From: Paenibacillus macerans
Lineage (GTDB): Bacteria > Bacillota > Bacilli > Paenibacillales > Paenibacillaceae
NCBI RefSeq assembly: GCF_023715465.1
Contig: NZ_JAMBOE010000033.1
Coordinates: 1 to 33,433, forward strand
DNA: 33,433 nucleotides
Reading direction: 5' to 3'
The notes beneath the pieces were generated by a model. The model searched no databases. It was not told the origin of the DNA and was given only the letters and a program-made list of their open reading frames with translations. Below, in pieces: positions 22,955 to 32,051 of the stretch (positions are counted from its first letter, which is position 1; every line of letters begins with the position of its first letter). The position numbers and the translations under genes were made by a program.

Positions 22955-25462
22955 ATGTTGAACAAGTGGAATGTCACTCTGTTTCCAGGATTGAAAAAGG
23001 AAAAGGCGTGGAATAAAGAGGCGTGGTGGAACGAAATTTTAAATCTGCCGGTCATTGGGCGGGCCGCTCGTTTTCTTGCGGCGAGCAAATGGAACGGACT
23101 GCTGATCCTGATGAGTTTCCTGCTCGGGCGGGCGACGATATTGGACGAGCTGGCGCCGTTCGCGGTTGCTTTTTTTGCTGTCATGGTGTTCATGCGGCGG
23201 GACATAGCTATGGTAACGGCGGCGGTGATGGTGGCGGGGGCCATGTTTACGCCGGGAGCACAGGTGCATGCCGCCCAGATTGCGGTGGAGCTGCTCATTT
23301 TTTATTTGCTGCAAAAAGGACTGGAAGCGTTTGAGCGGGCGGACATTTCCTATGCGCCGATCATGGTGTTTACAAGCACGTTTTTCGTCGGACTGTTCGG
23401 CGCGGTCATCGGGCCGTCGCTGACCTGGTACGCGCTGACGATGACCGTGATGGACGGGCTGCTCAGTTTCGTACTCACGCTGGTATTTATCCAGGCGGTC
23501 CCCGTCTTTACCTACCGCAAAAGACACTACCACCTGCGGGGCGAGGAAATTTTATGTCTCGTCATCCTGCTTGCCTCGGTTATGACCGGCACGGTCGGAT
23601 GGGAAATTTCCGGGTTGTCCGCTGAGCATGTGCTGTCCCGCTATTTGATTCTGCTGTTCGCTTTCGTGGGCGGCGCTCCGCTGGGCGCGTCGGTTGGCGT
23701 CATAACCGGGCTTATCTTAAGCTTGGCCGACACGTCGGCGCTCTATCAAATGAGCTTACTGGCCTTTTCCGGCATGCTCGCCGGCATGATGCGGGAAGGG
23801 CGAAAATGGGCCGTCGGCTTCGGCATGCTGCTCGGTTCCTCGATTCTTTCTATTTACATTGCCGGACCTGCGGACGTCATGTCCTCGACTTGGGAGAGCT
23901 GCGCTGCGGTACTGCTGTTTCTTTTGACCCCCAAAAAAACGGTGAATATGATCGCCAAATATGTTCCCGGCACGCAGGAGCATGTGAAAACGCAGCATGA
24001 ATATGCCAAGCGGGTGCGCGACATTACGGCCGAGCGGGTGGCGCAGTTCTCCCAAGTCTTTAAGCAGCTGTCCCGGAGCTTTGGCCAAGTTTCCAGTTCG
24101 GGTGAAATCGCCAGGCGAGGCGAGGAAATCGACCATTTCATGAATGCCGTAACGGAAGGAGCTTGCGCCACCTGTTACCGCCGCGGCACGTGCTGGGATG
24201 GTAAATTTTATCAGACCTATAAATTGATGACGGAGATGATGACGGCCATTGAAGAGAAGCCGGACATTCTTTCGGACGAGCTGCCGCCAAGGTGGGGCAA
24301 GCTTTGCGTCAAAACCGACCAGGTGCTGGACGTGATGAAGCGGGAATATGAACTCTACCAACATGATATGCACTGGAAACAGCAAATATACGACAGCCGG
24401 CAGTTAGTGGCCGAGCAATTGTCCGGGGTGTCCCAGGTGATGGAGGACCTGGCGAAGGAAATCAAGCGGGAAGGACAAGCCATGTACCGGCAGGAGGAGC
24501 AAATCCGCGAGGCTTTGGAAAAAATGGGCTTGTCGATCCACAGCATCGATATCGTCAATTTGGATCACGGCAACGTGGAGATCGAAATCGTGCATGCTTA
24601 CACGCGCGGGTTTGATGAATGCCGGAAAATTATCGCTCCGCTGCTGTCGGATATTTTGGGCGAGCATATCGCGGTGATAAACGAGACGATGCACGGGGGA
24701 AAAGAGGGTCTTGCGACCGTCACGTTCGGTTCGGCCAAAGCGTTTGAAATTACGACCGGGGTGGCCGGCACGGCAAAAGGGGGCGATTTGCTGTCCGGCG
24801 ATAGCTTCAGCGCCAAGGAGCTGGGCAACGGCACCTATGCGGTAGCCATCAGCGATGGCATGGGCAACGGAGAGCGGGCGCGTCTGGAAAGCAGCACGGC
24901 GCTCAGCATTCTCGAACAACTGCTGCAGTCGGGCATGGAGGAGACGCTGGCGATCAAATCGGTCAACTCGATCCTGATGCTGCGCTCGCCGGACGAGGTG
25001 TACGCCACGGTGGATATGGCGCTGATCGACCAATATACGGCGCGTACGATCTTTATGAAGATTGGGTCCTCCCCAAGCTTTATCAAACGCGGGAAGGAGG
25101 TGATCCCAGTTTCGGCGAGCAACCTGCCGATCGGGATTATCCAGGACATCGAGGTCGATCTGGTGACGGTGCAGCTGTATCCCGGCGATACGCTGATCAT
25201 GATGACTGACGGCATTTACGATGCGCCTGGGCCGGCCGTGAACAAAGAGCTGTGGATCAAGCGGCTGATCCAGGAGATCGGGGCCGACGATCCGCAGGAA
25301 ATCGCCGATTGTCTGCTTGAATCGGTCATCCGCTATCAGAAAAACGTCATTCACGACGACATGACCGTCGCGGTGGCCACCGTCGACCATTTGCGGCCGC
25401 AGTGGTCCACACTGCACATTCCCGGGATCAGCCGGTTGGAAAGGCCGCGTACGGTCAGTTAA
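22955..25462 (+). CDS. spoIIE: Stage II sporulation protein E (SpoIIE), PP2C-type phosphatase
   Basis: An 835-residue membrane phosphatase at the polar septum. It dephosphorylates SpoIIAA and so activates sigma-F in the forespore, and it interacts with FtsZ. Residues about 40-330 hold about ten membrane segments. A central regulatory region follows (330-600), including a Cys pair in CATCYRRGTC. The PP2C domain has AISDGMGNGERARLESS (Asp634 equals the metal ligand region of B. subtilis Asp610) and MMTDGIYDAPG (Asp752). The length matches B. subtilis SpoIIE (827). The ATG at 22955 follows AAGGCGGTG. The gene is alone, with a Spo0A-type promoter and a terminator. The identification is firm. Confidence 0.97.
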   Translation: MLNKWNVTLFPGLKKEKAWNKEAWWNEILNLPVIGRAARFLAASKWNGLLILMSFLLGRATILDELAPFAVAFFAVMVFMRRDIAMVTAAVMVAGAMFTPGAQVHAAQIAVELLIFYLLQKGLEAFERADISYAPIMVFTSTFFVGLFGAVIGPSLTWYALTMTVMDGLLSFVLTLVFIQAVPVFTYRKRHYHLRGEEILCLVILLASVMTGTVGWEISGLSAEHVLSRYLILLFAFVGGAPLGASVGVITGLILSLADTSALYQMSLLAFSGMLAGMMREGRKWAVGFGMLLGSSILSIYIAGPADVMSSTWESCAAVLLFLLTPKKTVNMIAKYVPGTQEHVKTQHEYAKRVRDITAERVAQFSQVFKQLSRSFGQVSSSGEIARRGEEIDHFMNAVTEGACATCYRRGTCWDGKFYQTYKLMTEMMTAIEEKPDILSDELPPRWGKLCVKTDQVLDVMKREYELYQHDMHWKQQIYDSRQLVAEQLSGVSQVMEDLAKEIKREGQAMYRQEEQIREALEKMGLSIHSIDIVNLDHGNVEIEIVHAYTRGFDECRKIIAPLLSDILGEHIAVINETMHGGKEGLATVTFGSAKAFEITTGVAGTAKGGDLLSGDSFSAKELGNGTYAVAISDGMGNGERARLESSTALSILEQLLQSGMEETLAIKSVNSILMLRSPDEVYATVDMALIDQYTARTIFMKIGSSPSFIKRGKEVIPVSASNLPIGIIQDIEVDLVTVQLYPGDTLIMMTDGIYDAPGPAVNKELWIKRLIQEIGADDPQEIADCLLESVIRYQKNVIHDDMTVAVATVDHLRPQWSTLHIPGISRLERPRTVS

Positions 25463-25471
25463 GGGAGGACT

Positions 25472-25501
25472 TGAGGTGAGAACCTCAGGTTCTTTTTTTT
25501 G
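25472..25501 (+). terminator. Intrinsic terminator after spoIIE
   Basis: CTTGAGGT and ACCTCAGG pair around GAGA, then a run of T follows. Family A copy 3 starts right after the T-run, as copy 2 does after the rqcP terminator. Confidence 0.8.
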
Positions 25502-25502
25502 A

Positions 25503-25861
25503 ACTTATAGAATTTATAAAAAATTTCGGTCATGATAGAGGGCTAGAGGGCGATGTGCAGGTAGAGAGGGAAGAAGAAGAGGAATCTGGGGGCTAAGGGA
25601 CACCAGAGCCGTTATTTTCGGAAAAACGGGAGTTTACAAAATGTAACGGAACCAGAAGACCTTATTTACCACAAATCGGCCTGGATAAACGGGTTTAGAG
25701 CGAAATAGGGTTGTTTGTGTCCGTTAGGCTGGGAAATACCCGGGAAATGGGGGGATAAGGTCGCTGGTGTCCGTTAGAGCAGTGTCCAAAGTTGAGGAAG
25801 AGCCTCCAATCGCTCCAAAGTAGAAGTCAGAGCCATTAAAGGATGCCGTCAGGCGTTTTTC
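25503..25861 (+). repeat. Family A intergenic repeat, copy 3 (full form)
   Basis: It matches copy 2 from the AT-rich lead (TATAGAATTTATAAA) to the T-run. The outer arm GGACACCAG (25598-25606) faces the distal GGTGTCC (25766-25772). The inner 5' arm (from 25646) has decayed (CGGAACC instead of CGGACAC). The conserved 3' block is at about 25795-25838, then ATGCC/GGCGT with a T-run at 25844-25861. It ends about 60 bases before the -10 of the next gene. Confidence 0.82.
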
Positions 25862-25920
25862 TTAATCGAATTGTTGTCCTGTTTGATTTGATGTTTTTCC
25901 TGAATTGGGGGGGAGCACGC

Positions 25921-25926
25921 TATAAT
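25921..25926 (+). promoter_or_regulatory. Likely -10 element of the ArsR-type gene
   Basis: TATAAT lies 25 bases before the chosen start. The -35 region (TTCCTG at 25897-25902, 18 bases away) is poor, so an activator may be needed or the promoter is weak. Confidence 0.45.
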
Positions 25927-25950
25927 AGAGAGAGAAAGGGGCGTGTGGAA

Positions 25951-26868
25951 TTGGATTACCGCGTGAACATAACATTTGAACCCCAGTATGAGCTATTGAG
26001 CAGCCTACATACAATTATTTGCCGCAAGTCGCATAAAAAAATCGACCTTGCCCCGGCCTGGGTCAAGGAAACTTTAAACCTTCTGACGCCCGAGTTCGCC
26101 TTCATGCTGAACGAGATGGAAGCCGACAGCGATTGGAAAATCACCTACCTGCTGACCTATCTGTGTCCGGCCGGACTGGCGCCGGAAGCCTTCCTCGCTT
26201 GGCTGGAGGCCAAGACACCGGGCGATTTGTATGAGCTGATCGCCGGATACACCCAGCAGTTCCCTAAGGATATGGGGCTTTACCGTTCGCGGACGCTCGA
26301 GGTGTTGTCCATGTGGAACGAGCAGTATTTCCGCCGGCTGGATCCGGCGGTGCCGGGCGCGCTGCGGGCGGAAGCCGGACATCGCAGTGCGGAACTGGAC
26401 GGTGCCGTCGACCCGTTGGCGTTTGTTGAGCAGACGACCAATGGGCTGGCGTTTGCACCGAAGGAAGGGCTGGAGCAACTGGTGCTGGTGCCGCAGTATC
26501 ATTTTCAGCCGATGAACGTCATTTATCACTTTGGTAAGGTAACGTTATGCCATTATGCGGCGCGAATCTACTTCGCCGAGGAAACGGATTTTCCGCCGCA
26601 GGAATACCGCATGATCCGGGCGCTCGGTGAGCAAAGCCGGCTGAAAATCCTCCGTTACTTAAGCGAGGGCCCGCGAACATTTACCGAAATTGTCCGCCAT
26701 TTGCAATTGTCGAAAGGGATAACGCACGATCACGTGTCCAAGCTGCGCAGCGGCGGCTTCATCCGGGCCCACTTCGAGGGAGAGACGGTCACCGAGTACA
26801 GCCTGCGTGCGGAGATGCTGGATGTGATGCACCGGAAGCTGGTTGATTATATTAGGCCGCAAAAGTGA
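25951..26868 (+). CDS. ArsR-type winged-helix transcription regulator
   Basis: A 305-residue protein. The C-terminal 90 or so residues are a winged helix of the ArsR type: EYRMIRALGEQSRLKILRYLSEGPRTFTEIVRHLQLSKGITHDHVSKLRSGGFIRAHFEGETVTEYSLR. The N-terminal 200 residues (VNITFEPQYELLSSLHTIICRKSHKKIDL) resemble a ligand-sensing region found in Paenibacillus-type regulators; I do not recognise a ligand. No metal-binding Cys motif is seen. The TTG at 25951 is 9 bases from AAAGGGG; the GTG at 25945 is only 3 bases from it. It may regulate the opp operon downstream, but that operon has its own promoter. Its stop codon falls inside a family B-like end. Confidence 0.75.
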   Translation: MDYRVNITFEPQYELLSSLHTIICRKSHKKIDLAPAWVKETLNLLTPEFAFMLNEMEADSDWKITYLLTYLCPAGLAPEAFLAWLEAKTPGDLYELIAGYTQQFPKDMGLYRSRTLEVLSMWNEQYFRRLDPAVPGALRAEAGHRSAELDGAVDPLAFVEQTTNGLAFAPKEGLEQLVLVPQYHFQPMNVIYHFGKVTLCHYAARIYFAEETDFPPQEYRMIRALGEQSRLKILRYLSEGPRTFTEIVRHLQLSKGITHDHVSKLRSGGFIRAHFEGETVTEYSLRAEMLDVMHRKLVDYIRPQK

Positions 26869-27000
26869 CGGTAAAACGGCAAAGGGAGCTCAATCTCGGG
26901 AAATCGGCGCTTAACTTACGGCAACGAACCGCGGCCTTTAAAATAGCGGCATTTTCTTGCGATCCTAAAAAAATAACGACATAAATTTTCCCTATTTCTC
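26863..27000 (+). repeat. Family B-like repeat, copy 3 (diverged, shortened)
   Basis: The left side (GTGACGGTAAAAC at 26865-26877) resembles the B end. The right side (AAATTTTCCCTATTTCTC at 26983-27000, preceded by TAACGACATA) matches the right end of copy 1. It is about 138 bases long, so the middle seems deleted. The similarity is weaker than between copies 1 and 2. Confidence 0.5.
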
Positions 27001-27138
27001 TCAAATGGACGGATATCGCCGAAATAGCGACGTTTTTTGTCCTTATGTTTTTCTCAGTCAGGAGTCGCTTAGGCAGCCTGATTTTGATCTCCAAAATGTC
27101 TCTGTTTTTCCCAAAGAAGAAGGGCCGGCCCTTACAGG

Positions 27139-27182
27139 CAGGTCGATTATGGTTAAACCACCATGATCGGCCTGTTTTTTTA
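27139..27182 (+). terminator. Strong intrinsic terminator before oppA
   Basis: A 15-bp stem with no mismatch apart from G-U pairs (27139-27153 with 27160-27174), a six-base loop and a run of T. It ends transcription from the ArsR-type gene. Confidence 0.88.
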
Positions 27183-27237
27183 TTTTGTAGTTATATTTTG
27201 AAATTCTCTGAATAAAGAAAAACAAACAAGTTCTCTA

Positions 27238-27266
27238 TTTACAGAACAAATTGTCATCCGTATAAT
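27238..27266 (+). promoter_or_regulatory. Sigma-A promoter of the opp operon
   Basis: TTTACA at 27238-27243 and TATAAT at 27261-27266, exactly 17 bases apart, about 88 bases upstream of oppA. The region around it is AT-rich. Confidence 0.8.
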
Positions 27267-27353
27267 GGTAAAAGCATATAGTCGAGTTATCTTATCGGAA
27301 TTTAAGAGTATCATAAGCCACGATCTGTTTTCAGGCAAATGGGAGGGAGAAGG

Positions 27354-29147
27354 ATGAACAAGATGAAGAGAACAAGATTAACCGTACTGATGACGTTTTT
27401 GCTGACCGGTGCACTGGTGTTGTCGGCCTGCACCGGCAATAACGGGGGCAGCGCCGCTCAGGGAGCCGGCCCAGCGACGGAGGCCGCCGGGAACGGTCAA
27501 AGCACAGCCGCAGCCGGGAAAGGCCAAAACGCAGCAGCCGCCGCCAATGACGGCGAAGCTGGGCCGGCGGCCGCGCTGCAGTTCACTCCGGCCGGCGATT
27601 TGTCCAAATTGCCGGCCGTGGCCAAGCAGCGGACCGACACGATCATTGTCGGGCTGACCGATCCGAGCGGGGCGTTTACGCCTTATTTTCACCAAAGCGG
27701 CTATGACGGCAATGTATCTTCCCTGTTGTTTACGCCGCTCGTGACGGTGGACGACAAAGGGCTGCCGGCTCCGGGGCTGGCGGAAAGATGGGATATTTCC
27801 GCAGACCAGCTGACATATACGTTCCATCTGCGCAAAGATTTGAAATTCAGTGACGGCTCACCGCTGACGGCGGATGACGTGGCTTTTACCTGGACGCTGC
27901 TGCACGATAAAGCTTATGACGGAGACTCGCAAATTCCGACGCTGCATATCGAAGGCGGCGAAGCTTACAAAGAGGGTAAAGCCGGCAGCATCTCCGGCAT
28001 CACCGTCAAAGACCCGCTGACCGTCTCGGCCAAGCTGGAGCAGCCGAACGCCACGGCGCTGGTGCTGCTTGGCAGCGACGTACTGTCCAAAGCCTATTAC
28101 GGCAAGGATTACAAATTCGGCCAGCTCGACTACATCAAGAAGCTGCACGAGAAACCGCTAGGCAACGGGCCTTACGTGCTGGAGAAATTCATTCCGGGGC
28201 AAGAGGTGCGCTATGTTGCCAATGAACATTACTATGCCGGCAAGCCGAAAACGGAGCGGTTCATCTATAAAACGTCCGAAGGCGACACTTGGCAGTACCT
28301 GGAGACCGGAGAAGTGGATTACGCTTCCTTCAGCGCCACAACGGAAAACATCGATAAGCTGAAAAGTTTGGGTTTCGTCAACATTTTGCCTTACACACCA
28401 AGCACTTACGGTTACCTGCAGCTAAATCTTGAACATGAGTCGCTAAAAGATAAGAAGGTTCGGCAGGCGCTAACGTACGGGCTCGACCGCCAAAGCATCT
28501 ACGTCGACGCGAACCAGGGCGCCGGGCAAGTCGCCAATATTCCGGCCTCGCCGATCTCCTGGGCTTATACCGAAGAAGGCATCAACGATTACGCTTATGA
28601 CGCGGACAAAGCCAACGAACTGCTGGATGAGGCGGGTTGGACGAAGGGCCAGGACGGCATCCGCGAAAAGAACGGCAAAAAGCTGACGATCCATTTCCTT
28701 GGCTCCAAAAATGCTCAGACCGATATTTTTATCGCGGTCGCTGCGGAGAACTTCGCCGCCATCGGCGTCGATTTTCAGCCGGAGGTGTTCGCCGACTTCA
28801 ACGCGCTCGTCTCCAAAGTGGAAGGCGGAGATTATGATATCGCCTCCTTCTCCACTCCAATGCTGACGGACCCGTCCGAAGGGGTGGTGCAGTTTGTGGA
28901 CGGGGAGATCAAAGGCTACGATAACCCCAAAGTAAAGGAGCTGTACGACAAGGCGCTGGCCACCGGCGACATCGAACAGCGCAAGGCGGTGTACAAAGAA
29001 CTGTTCCAACTGCTCAACGACGAACTGCCGGTAATTTTCACTTCCTACAAAAAGACCGTTTACGCCTATAATGGCCGTATTCAAAATCTGTCCGTCAGTC
29101 CGTTTACCGGCCTGTCCTCCAGTCTGCCGAACTGGACGCTGCAATAA
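27354..29147 (+). CDS. oppA: Oligopeptide ABC transporter substrate-binding lipoprotein (family 5)
   Basis: A 597-residue lipoprotein that captures peptides (or a similar solute) outside the membrane and hands them to OppBC. The ATG at 27354 follows GGGAGGG. The signal is MNKMKRTRLTVLMTFLLTGALVLSAC, with lipidated Cys26. A low-complexity Ala/Gly/Asn/Gln spacer follows (about 27-75). The family 5 fold includes PLVTVDDKGLPAPGLAERWDISADQLTYTFHLRKDLKFSDGSPLTADDVAFTW and LGNGPYVLEKF. It is the first gene of an operon with a good promoter. The substrate cannot be told from sequence; nickel or sugar uptake is possible in this family, but the OppD and OppF partners favour peptides. Confidence 0.88.
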   Translation: MNKMKRTRLTVLMTFLLTGALVLSACTGNNGGSAAQGAGPATEAAGNGQSTAAAGKGQNAAAAANDGEAGPAAALQFTPAGDLSKLPAVAKQRTDTIIVGLTDPSGAFTPYFHQSGYDGNVSSLLFTPLVTVDDKGLPAPGLAERWDISADQLTYTFHLRKDLKFSDGSPLTADDVAFTWTLLHDKAYDGDSQIPTLHIEGGEAYKEGKAGSISGITVKDPLTVSAKLEQPNATALVLLGSDVLSKAYYGKDYKFGQLDYIKKLHEKPLGNGPYVLEKFIPGQEVRYVANEHYYAGKPKTERFIYKTSEGDTWQYLETGEVDYASFSATTENIDKLKSLGFVNILPYTPSTYGYLQLNLEHESLKDKKVRQALTYGLDRQSIYVDANQGAGQVANIPASPISWAYTEEGINDYAYDADKANELLDEAGWTKGQDGIREKNGKKLTIHFLGSKNAQTDIFIAVAAENFAAIGVDFQPEVFADFNALVSKVEGGDYDIASFSTPMLTDPSEGVVQFVDGEIKGYDNPKVKELYDKALATGDIEQRKAVYKELFQLLNDELPVIFTSYKKTVYAYNGRIQNLSVSPFTGLSSSLPNWTLQ

Positions 29148-29152
29148 GATCA

Positions 29153-30109
29153 ATGAGCGCATATATCGCCAAACGATTGATTTATATGGCGGCGATCCTG
29201 CTCGCCGCCTCGCTGCTGATCTTCTGCTTGTACGCGCTGACGCCCGGCGACTTCATCAGCGGCAACATCAAGCTGACGCCGGAGCGGAAGGCCGAGCTGC
29301 GGGAAATCTACGGCTTGAACAAGCCGGTCCTGGAGCGGTACGCCTTATGGATGAAAAACGCCTTCCACGGCGACTTCGGCTACTCGCTGGCCCAGCAAAA
29401 GCCAGTGCTGGCGCTGTTCAACGACTACATCTGGAATTCGTTCCTGCTGGCGGCGGTGTCGACGTTCCTGACCTGGTTCATCGCGGTCGTCGTTGGCGTC
29501 GTTTCAGCCTACAAGCAGTATTCCTGGTTTGATACGTTGGTGCTGGTGCTGATTTTTGCCGCGATGTCGCTGCCGTCATTTTTCATCGGCCTGTTTCTGA
29601 TCAAGATTCTCGCCGTCGACTTCAAATGGCTGCCGCCGGGCGGCATGCTTACGACCGGCAGCAACGCCACCGGACTGGCTTATGTCAAGGAAGTGATCCA
29701 TCATATGACACTGCCGGTGATCGTTATGACCATTTTGGGCGTCGGTTCGCTGACGCGTTATTTCCGCACCAACATGATCGACGTCATCAAGCAGGATTAC
29801 ATCCGGACCGCCCGTGCCAAAGGGCTGAAAGAAAGTAAGGTGCTGTACCGACACGCCCTGCGTAACGCGCTGCTCCCGGCGATCACGCTGGTCGGCTTCG
29901 AACTGCCCGCCTTGTTCGGCGGTTCGCTGATCATTGAGAAGATTTTCAACTGGCCGGGCATCGGGCAGCTGTATATGTCCTCATTTTCGCTTAGAGATTA
30001 TCCGCTGCTGATGGGCTTTACGATGCTGATCGCGATTTTGACCGTCCTCGGAACGCTGCTGTCGGATCTGCTGTACCGCGTCGCCGATCCGCGCGTCCGA
30101 TTGCATTAG
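29153..30109 (+). CDS. oppB: Oligopeptide ABC transporter permease OppB
   Basis: A 318-residue inner-membrane permease of the OppB/DppB type. Membrane segments lie at about residues 9-28, 98-120, 132-155, 190-205, 240-262 and 285-307. The cytoplasmic EAA-type loop RTARAKGLKESKVLYRHALRNALLP (about 220-244), which docks with the ATPases, is intact. It starts 5 bases after the oppA stop and no clear GGAGG precedes it, so it probably relies on coupling to oppA. The N-terminal AKRLIYMAAILLAASLLIFCLYALTPGD is typical of the family. It forms a heterodimer with OppC. Confidence 0.92.
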   Translation: MSAYIAKRLIYMAAILLAASLLIFCLYALTPGDFISGNIKLTPERKAELREIYGLNKPVLERYALWMKNAFHGDFGYSLAQQKPVLALFNDYIWNSFLLAAVSTFLTWFIAVVVGVVSAYKQYSWFDTLVLVLIFAAMSLPSFFIGLFLIKILAVDFKWLPPGGMLTTGSNATGLAYVKEVIHHMTLPVIVMTILGVGSLTRYFRTNMIDVIKQDYIRTARAKGLKESKVLYRHALRNALLPAITLVGFELPALFGGSLIIEKIFNWPGIGQLYMSSFSLRDYPLLMGFTMLIAILTVLGTLLSDLLYRVADPRVRLH

Positions 30110-30123
30110 GGGGGCCAGGCGAA

Positions 30124-31059
30124 ATGACCTTATTCCAGGAAAAAATATCGCAGCCGGGCCAAGTGGCCGTGCCTGCTTCTGCCCTCAAGAAGCCATCGCT
30201 TTGGCGGCAGTCGTTGCGCCGGCTGCTGCGCAATAAACTGGCTGTGTCCGGTTTCGTTGTCGTCGCCTTCATGTTTGCCGCCTGTTTTTTAGGGCCGCTG
30301 TTTTCCCCTTACGCCGACAACAAAATCAACATGGCGTTCATGAACAAGCCGCCGAGCTGGCAGCATTGGCTGGGCACCGACAAGCTGGGCCGGGACGTGC
30401 TGACCCGGGTGCTGCAGGCGGGCCGCATTTCGCTGACCGTCGGTTTGGCCTCGATGGTGTTGTCCGTGTTCCTCGGCACGCTGCTCGGAGCTATCGCCGG
30501 GTATTACCGCGGCATCGTCGACCAGATCATCATGCGGCTGGCCGACCTGCTGCTGACGATCCCAGGTTTGCCGCTGCTGTTCATCTCCGGCGCGCTGCTG
30601 TCGGAATGGAAGGTGCCAACCGAATACCGCATGTACATCGTCATGCTAATGCTCAGCCTGGTCAACTGGCCGGGGCTGGCGCGGATGATTCGCGGCCAGA
30701 TGCTCAGCCTGCGGGAGCGGGAATTCATGCAGGCGGCGGTAGTGCTGGGACTGCGCGACCGGCGTAAGCTGATCCGCCACCTGCTGCCGAATCTCATGCC
30801 GCTGATCATCGTTATGGCGACGCTGAACATCGGCGGGGCGATTTTGAGCGAATCGGTGCTGAGCTTCTTCGGGCTTGGCGTCATGCCGCCGACGCCCACC
30901 TGGGGCAACATGATCGACGCCGCCAACAATATGATCGACTTCCAGCAGCATCCATGGCTGTGGATTCCGCCGGGGTTGTCGATTTTCGCCACCGTTATTG
31001 CCATCAATCTGTTCGGCGACGGTTTGCGCGATGTGCTGGACCCCAAAATGAACAGGTAG
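30124..31059 (+). CDS. oppC: Oligopeptide ABC transporter permease OppC
   Basis: A 311-residue second permease. It has a long cytoplasmic N-terminus with SLRRLLRNKLAVSGFVVVAFM, the family motif HWLGTDKLGRDVLTRVLQAGRISLTVG (about 79-105), the EAA loop EREFMQAAVVLGLRDRRKLIRHLLPNLMP (about 199-227) and SESVLSFFGLGVMPPTPTWGNM near the C-terminus, all of which are OppC/DppC hallmarks. The ATG at 30124 follows GGGGGG, 14 bases after the oppB stop. It is full length and intact. Confidence 0.93.
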   Translation: MTLFQEKISQPGQVAVPASALKKPSLWRQSLRRLLRNKLAVSGFVVVAFMFAACFLGPLFSPYADNKINMAFMNKPPSWQHWLGTDKLGRDVLTRVLQAGRISLTVGLASMVLSVFLGTLLGAIAGYYRGIVDQIIMRLADLLLTIPGLPLLFISGALLSEWKVPTEYRMYIVMLMLSLVNWPGLARMIRGQMLSLREREFMQAAVVLGLRDRRKLIRHLLPNLMPLIIVMATLNIGGAILSESVLSFFGLGVMPPTPTWGNMIDAANNMIDFQQHPWLWIPPGLSIFATVIAINLFGDGLRDVLDPKMNR

Positions 31060-31070
31060 GTGAACGATAG

Positions 31071-32051
31071 ATGTCAGCTTTGCTGGAGATAGAGCGACTG
31101 AGTACGCATTTTACCACGGAAGAAGGAAAGATCAAGGCGGTTGACCAGGTGAGCCTGCGGATATTGCCAGGGGAAACCGTCTGCATCGTAGGCGAGTCCG
31201 GCTGCGGCAAAAGCGTGACGACGATGTCGGTTATGGGCCTGCTGCAAGGAGCTGGCGTCGAAATCGGCGGGAAAATCAAATTTGGGGATACCGAATTGCT
31301 GTCCCTCGACAAGCACCATATGCGAACGATCCGGGGCCATGAGATCGCGATGATTTTTCAGGAGCCGATGTCTTCGCTCAACCCGGTCCTGACAATCGGG
31401 GAGCAGATGATCGAGCCGATGGCCCTGCATCTGAAGCTGAGCAAGAAGGAAGCCCGCCGGCGCGCCGTGGAGCTGGTCGAGCAGGTCGGCATCTCCCGGC
31501 CCGGGCAGATCATGAACAATTATCCGCATGAGCTGAGCGGGGGAATGCTGCAGCGGGTCATGATCGCGATGGCAATCTCCTGCGGGCCGAAGCTGCTCAT
31601 CGCCGATGAGCCGACGACGGCGCTCGACGTGACGATCCAGGCGCAGATCCTCGACATGCTGCAGCAGATCAAGGCCGAATCGAACATGGCGATCCTGCTG
31701 ATTACCCACGACTTGGGCGTCGTGGCCGAAATGGCCGACTATGTCGTCGTCATGTACGCCGGGAAAATCGTCGAGGAAGGCGAGGTGACCCGGCTGTTCG
31801 CGTCGCCCAAGCATCCGTACACGCAAGGGCTGCTGAAGTCCAAGCCGATTTTGGGACAACGCCAGGATGAACTGTTTTCGATCCCCGGGCAGGTGCCCAA
31901 CCTGCTGGAGCTAAAGCCATCATGTTATTTTCATGACCGCTGCGCTCATTGCATGGATGTTTGCCGGACGAAGGAACCGGTGCTAAGGCGGATCGGAGAC
32001 GGGCAGAAAGCCGCTTGCTGGCTGTATGAGGAGGGAGAGCTTCATGGCTGA
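31071..32051 (+). CDS. oppD: Oligopeptide ABC transporter ATPase OppD
   Basis: A 326-residue ATPase that powers uptake together with OppF. Walker A is GESGCGKSVTT (about 42-52), the Q-loop region is IFQEPMSSLNPV, the signature is LSGGMLQRVMIAMA, Walker B is LLIADEPTTALDVTIQ, and the switch His is in LLITHDLGVVAEM. The C-terminus carries the OppD/DppD Cys cluster (CYFHDRCAHCMDVC and a later Cys), which holds an iron-sulfur cluster in some relatives; whether it does here is not known. The ATG at 31071 follows AGGTAGGTG. It overlaps oppF by 8 bases. Confidence 0.94.
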   Translation: MSALLEIERLSTHFTTEEGKIKAVDQVSLRILPGETVCIVGESGCGKSVTTMSVMGLLQGAGVEIGGKIKFGDTELLSLDKHHMRTIRGHEIAMIFQEPMSSLNPVLTIGEQMIEPMALHLKLSKKEARRRAVELVEQVGISRPGQIMNNYPHELSGGMLQRVMIAMAISCGPKLLIADEPTTALDVTIQAQILDMLQQIKAESNMAILLITHDLGVVAEMADYVVVMYAGKIVEEGEVTRLFASPKHPYTQGLLKSKPILGQRQDELFSIPGQVPNLLELKPSCYFHDRCAHCMDVCRTKEPVLRRIGDGQKAACWLYEEGELHG

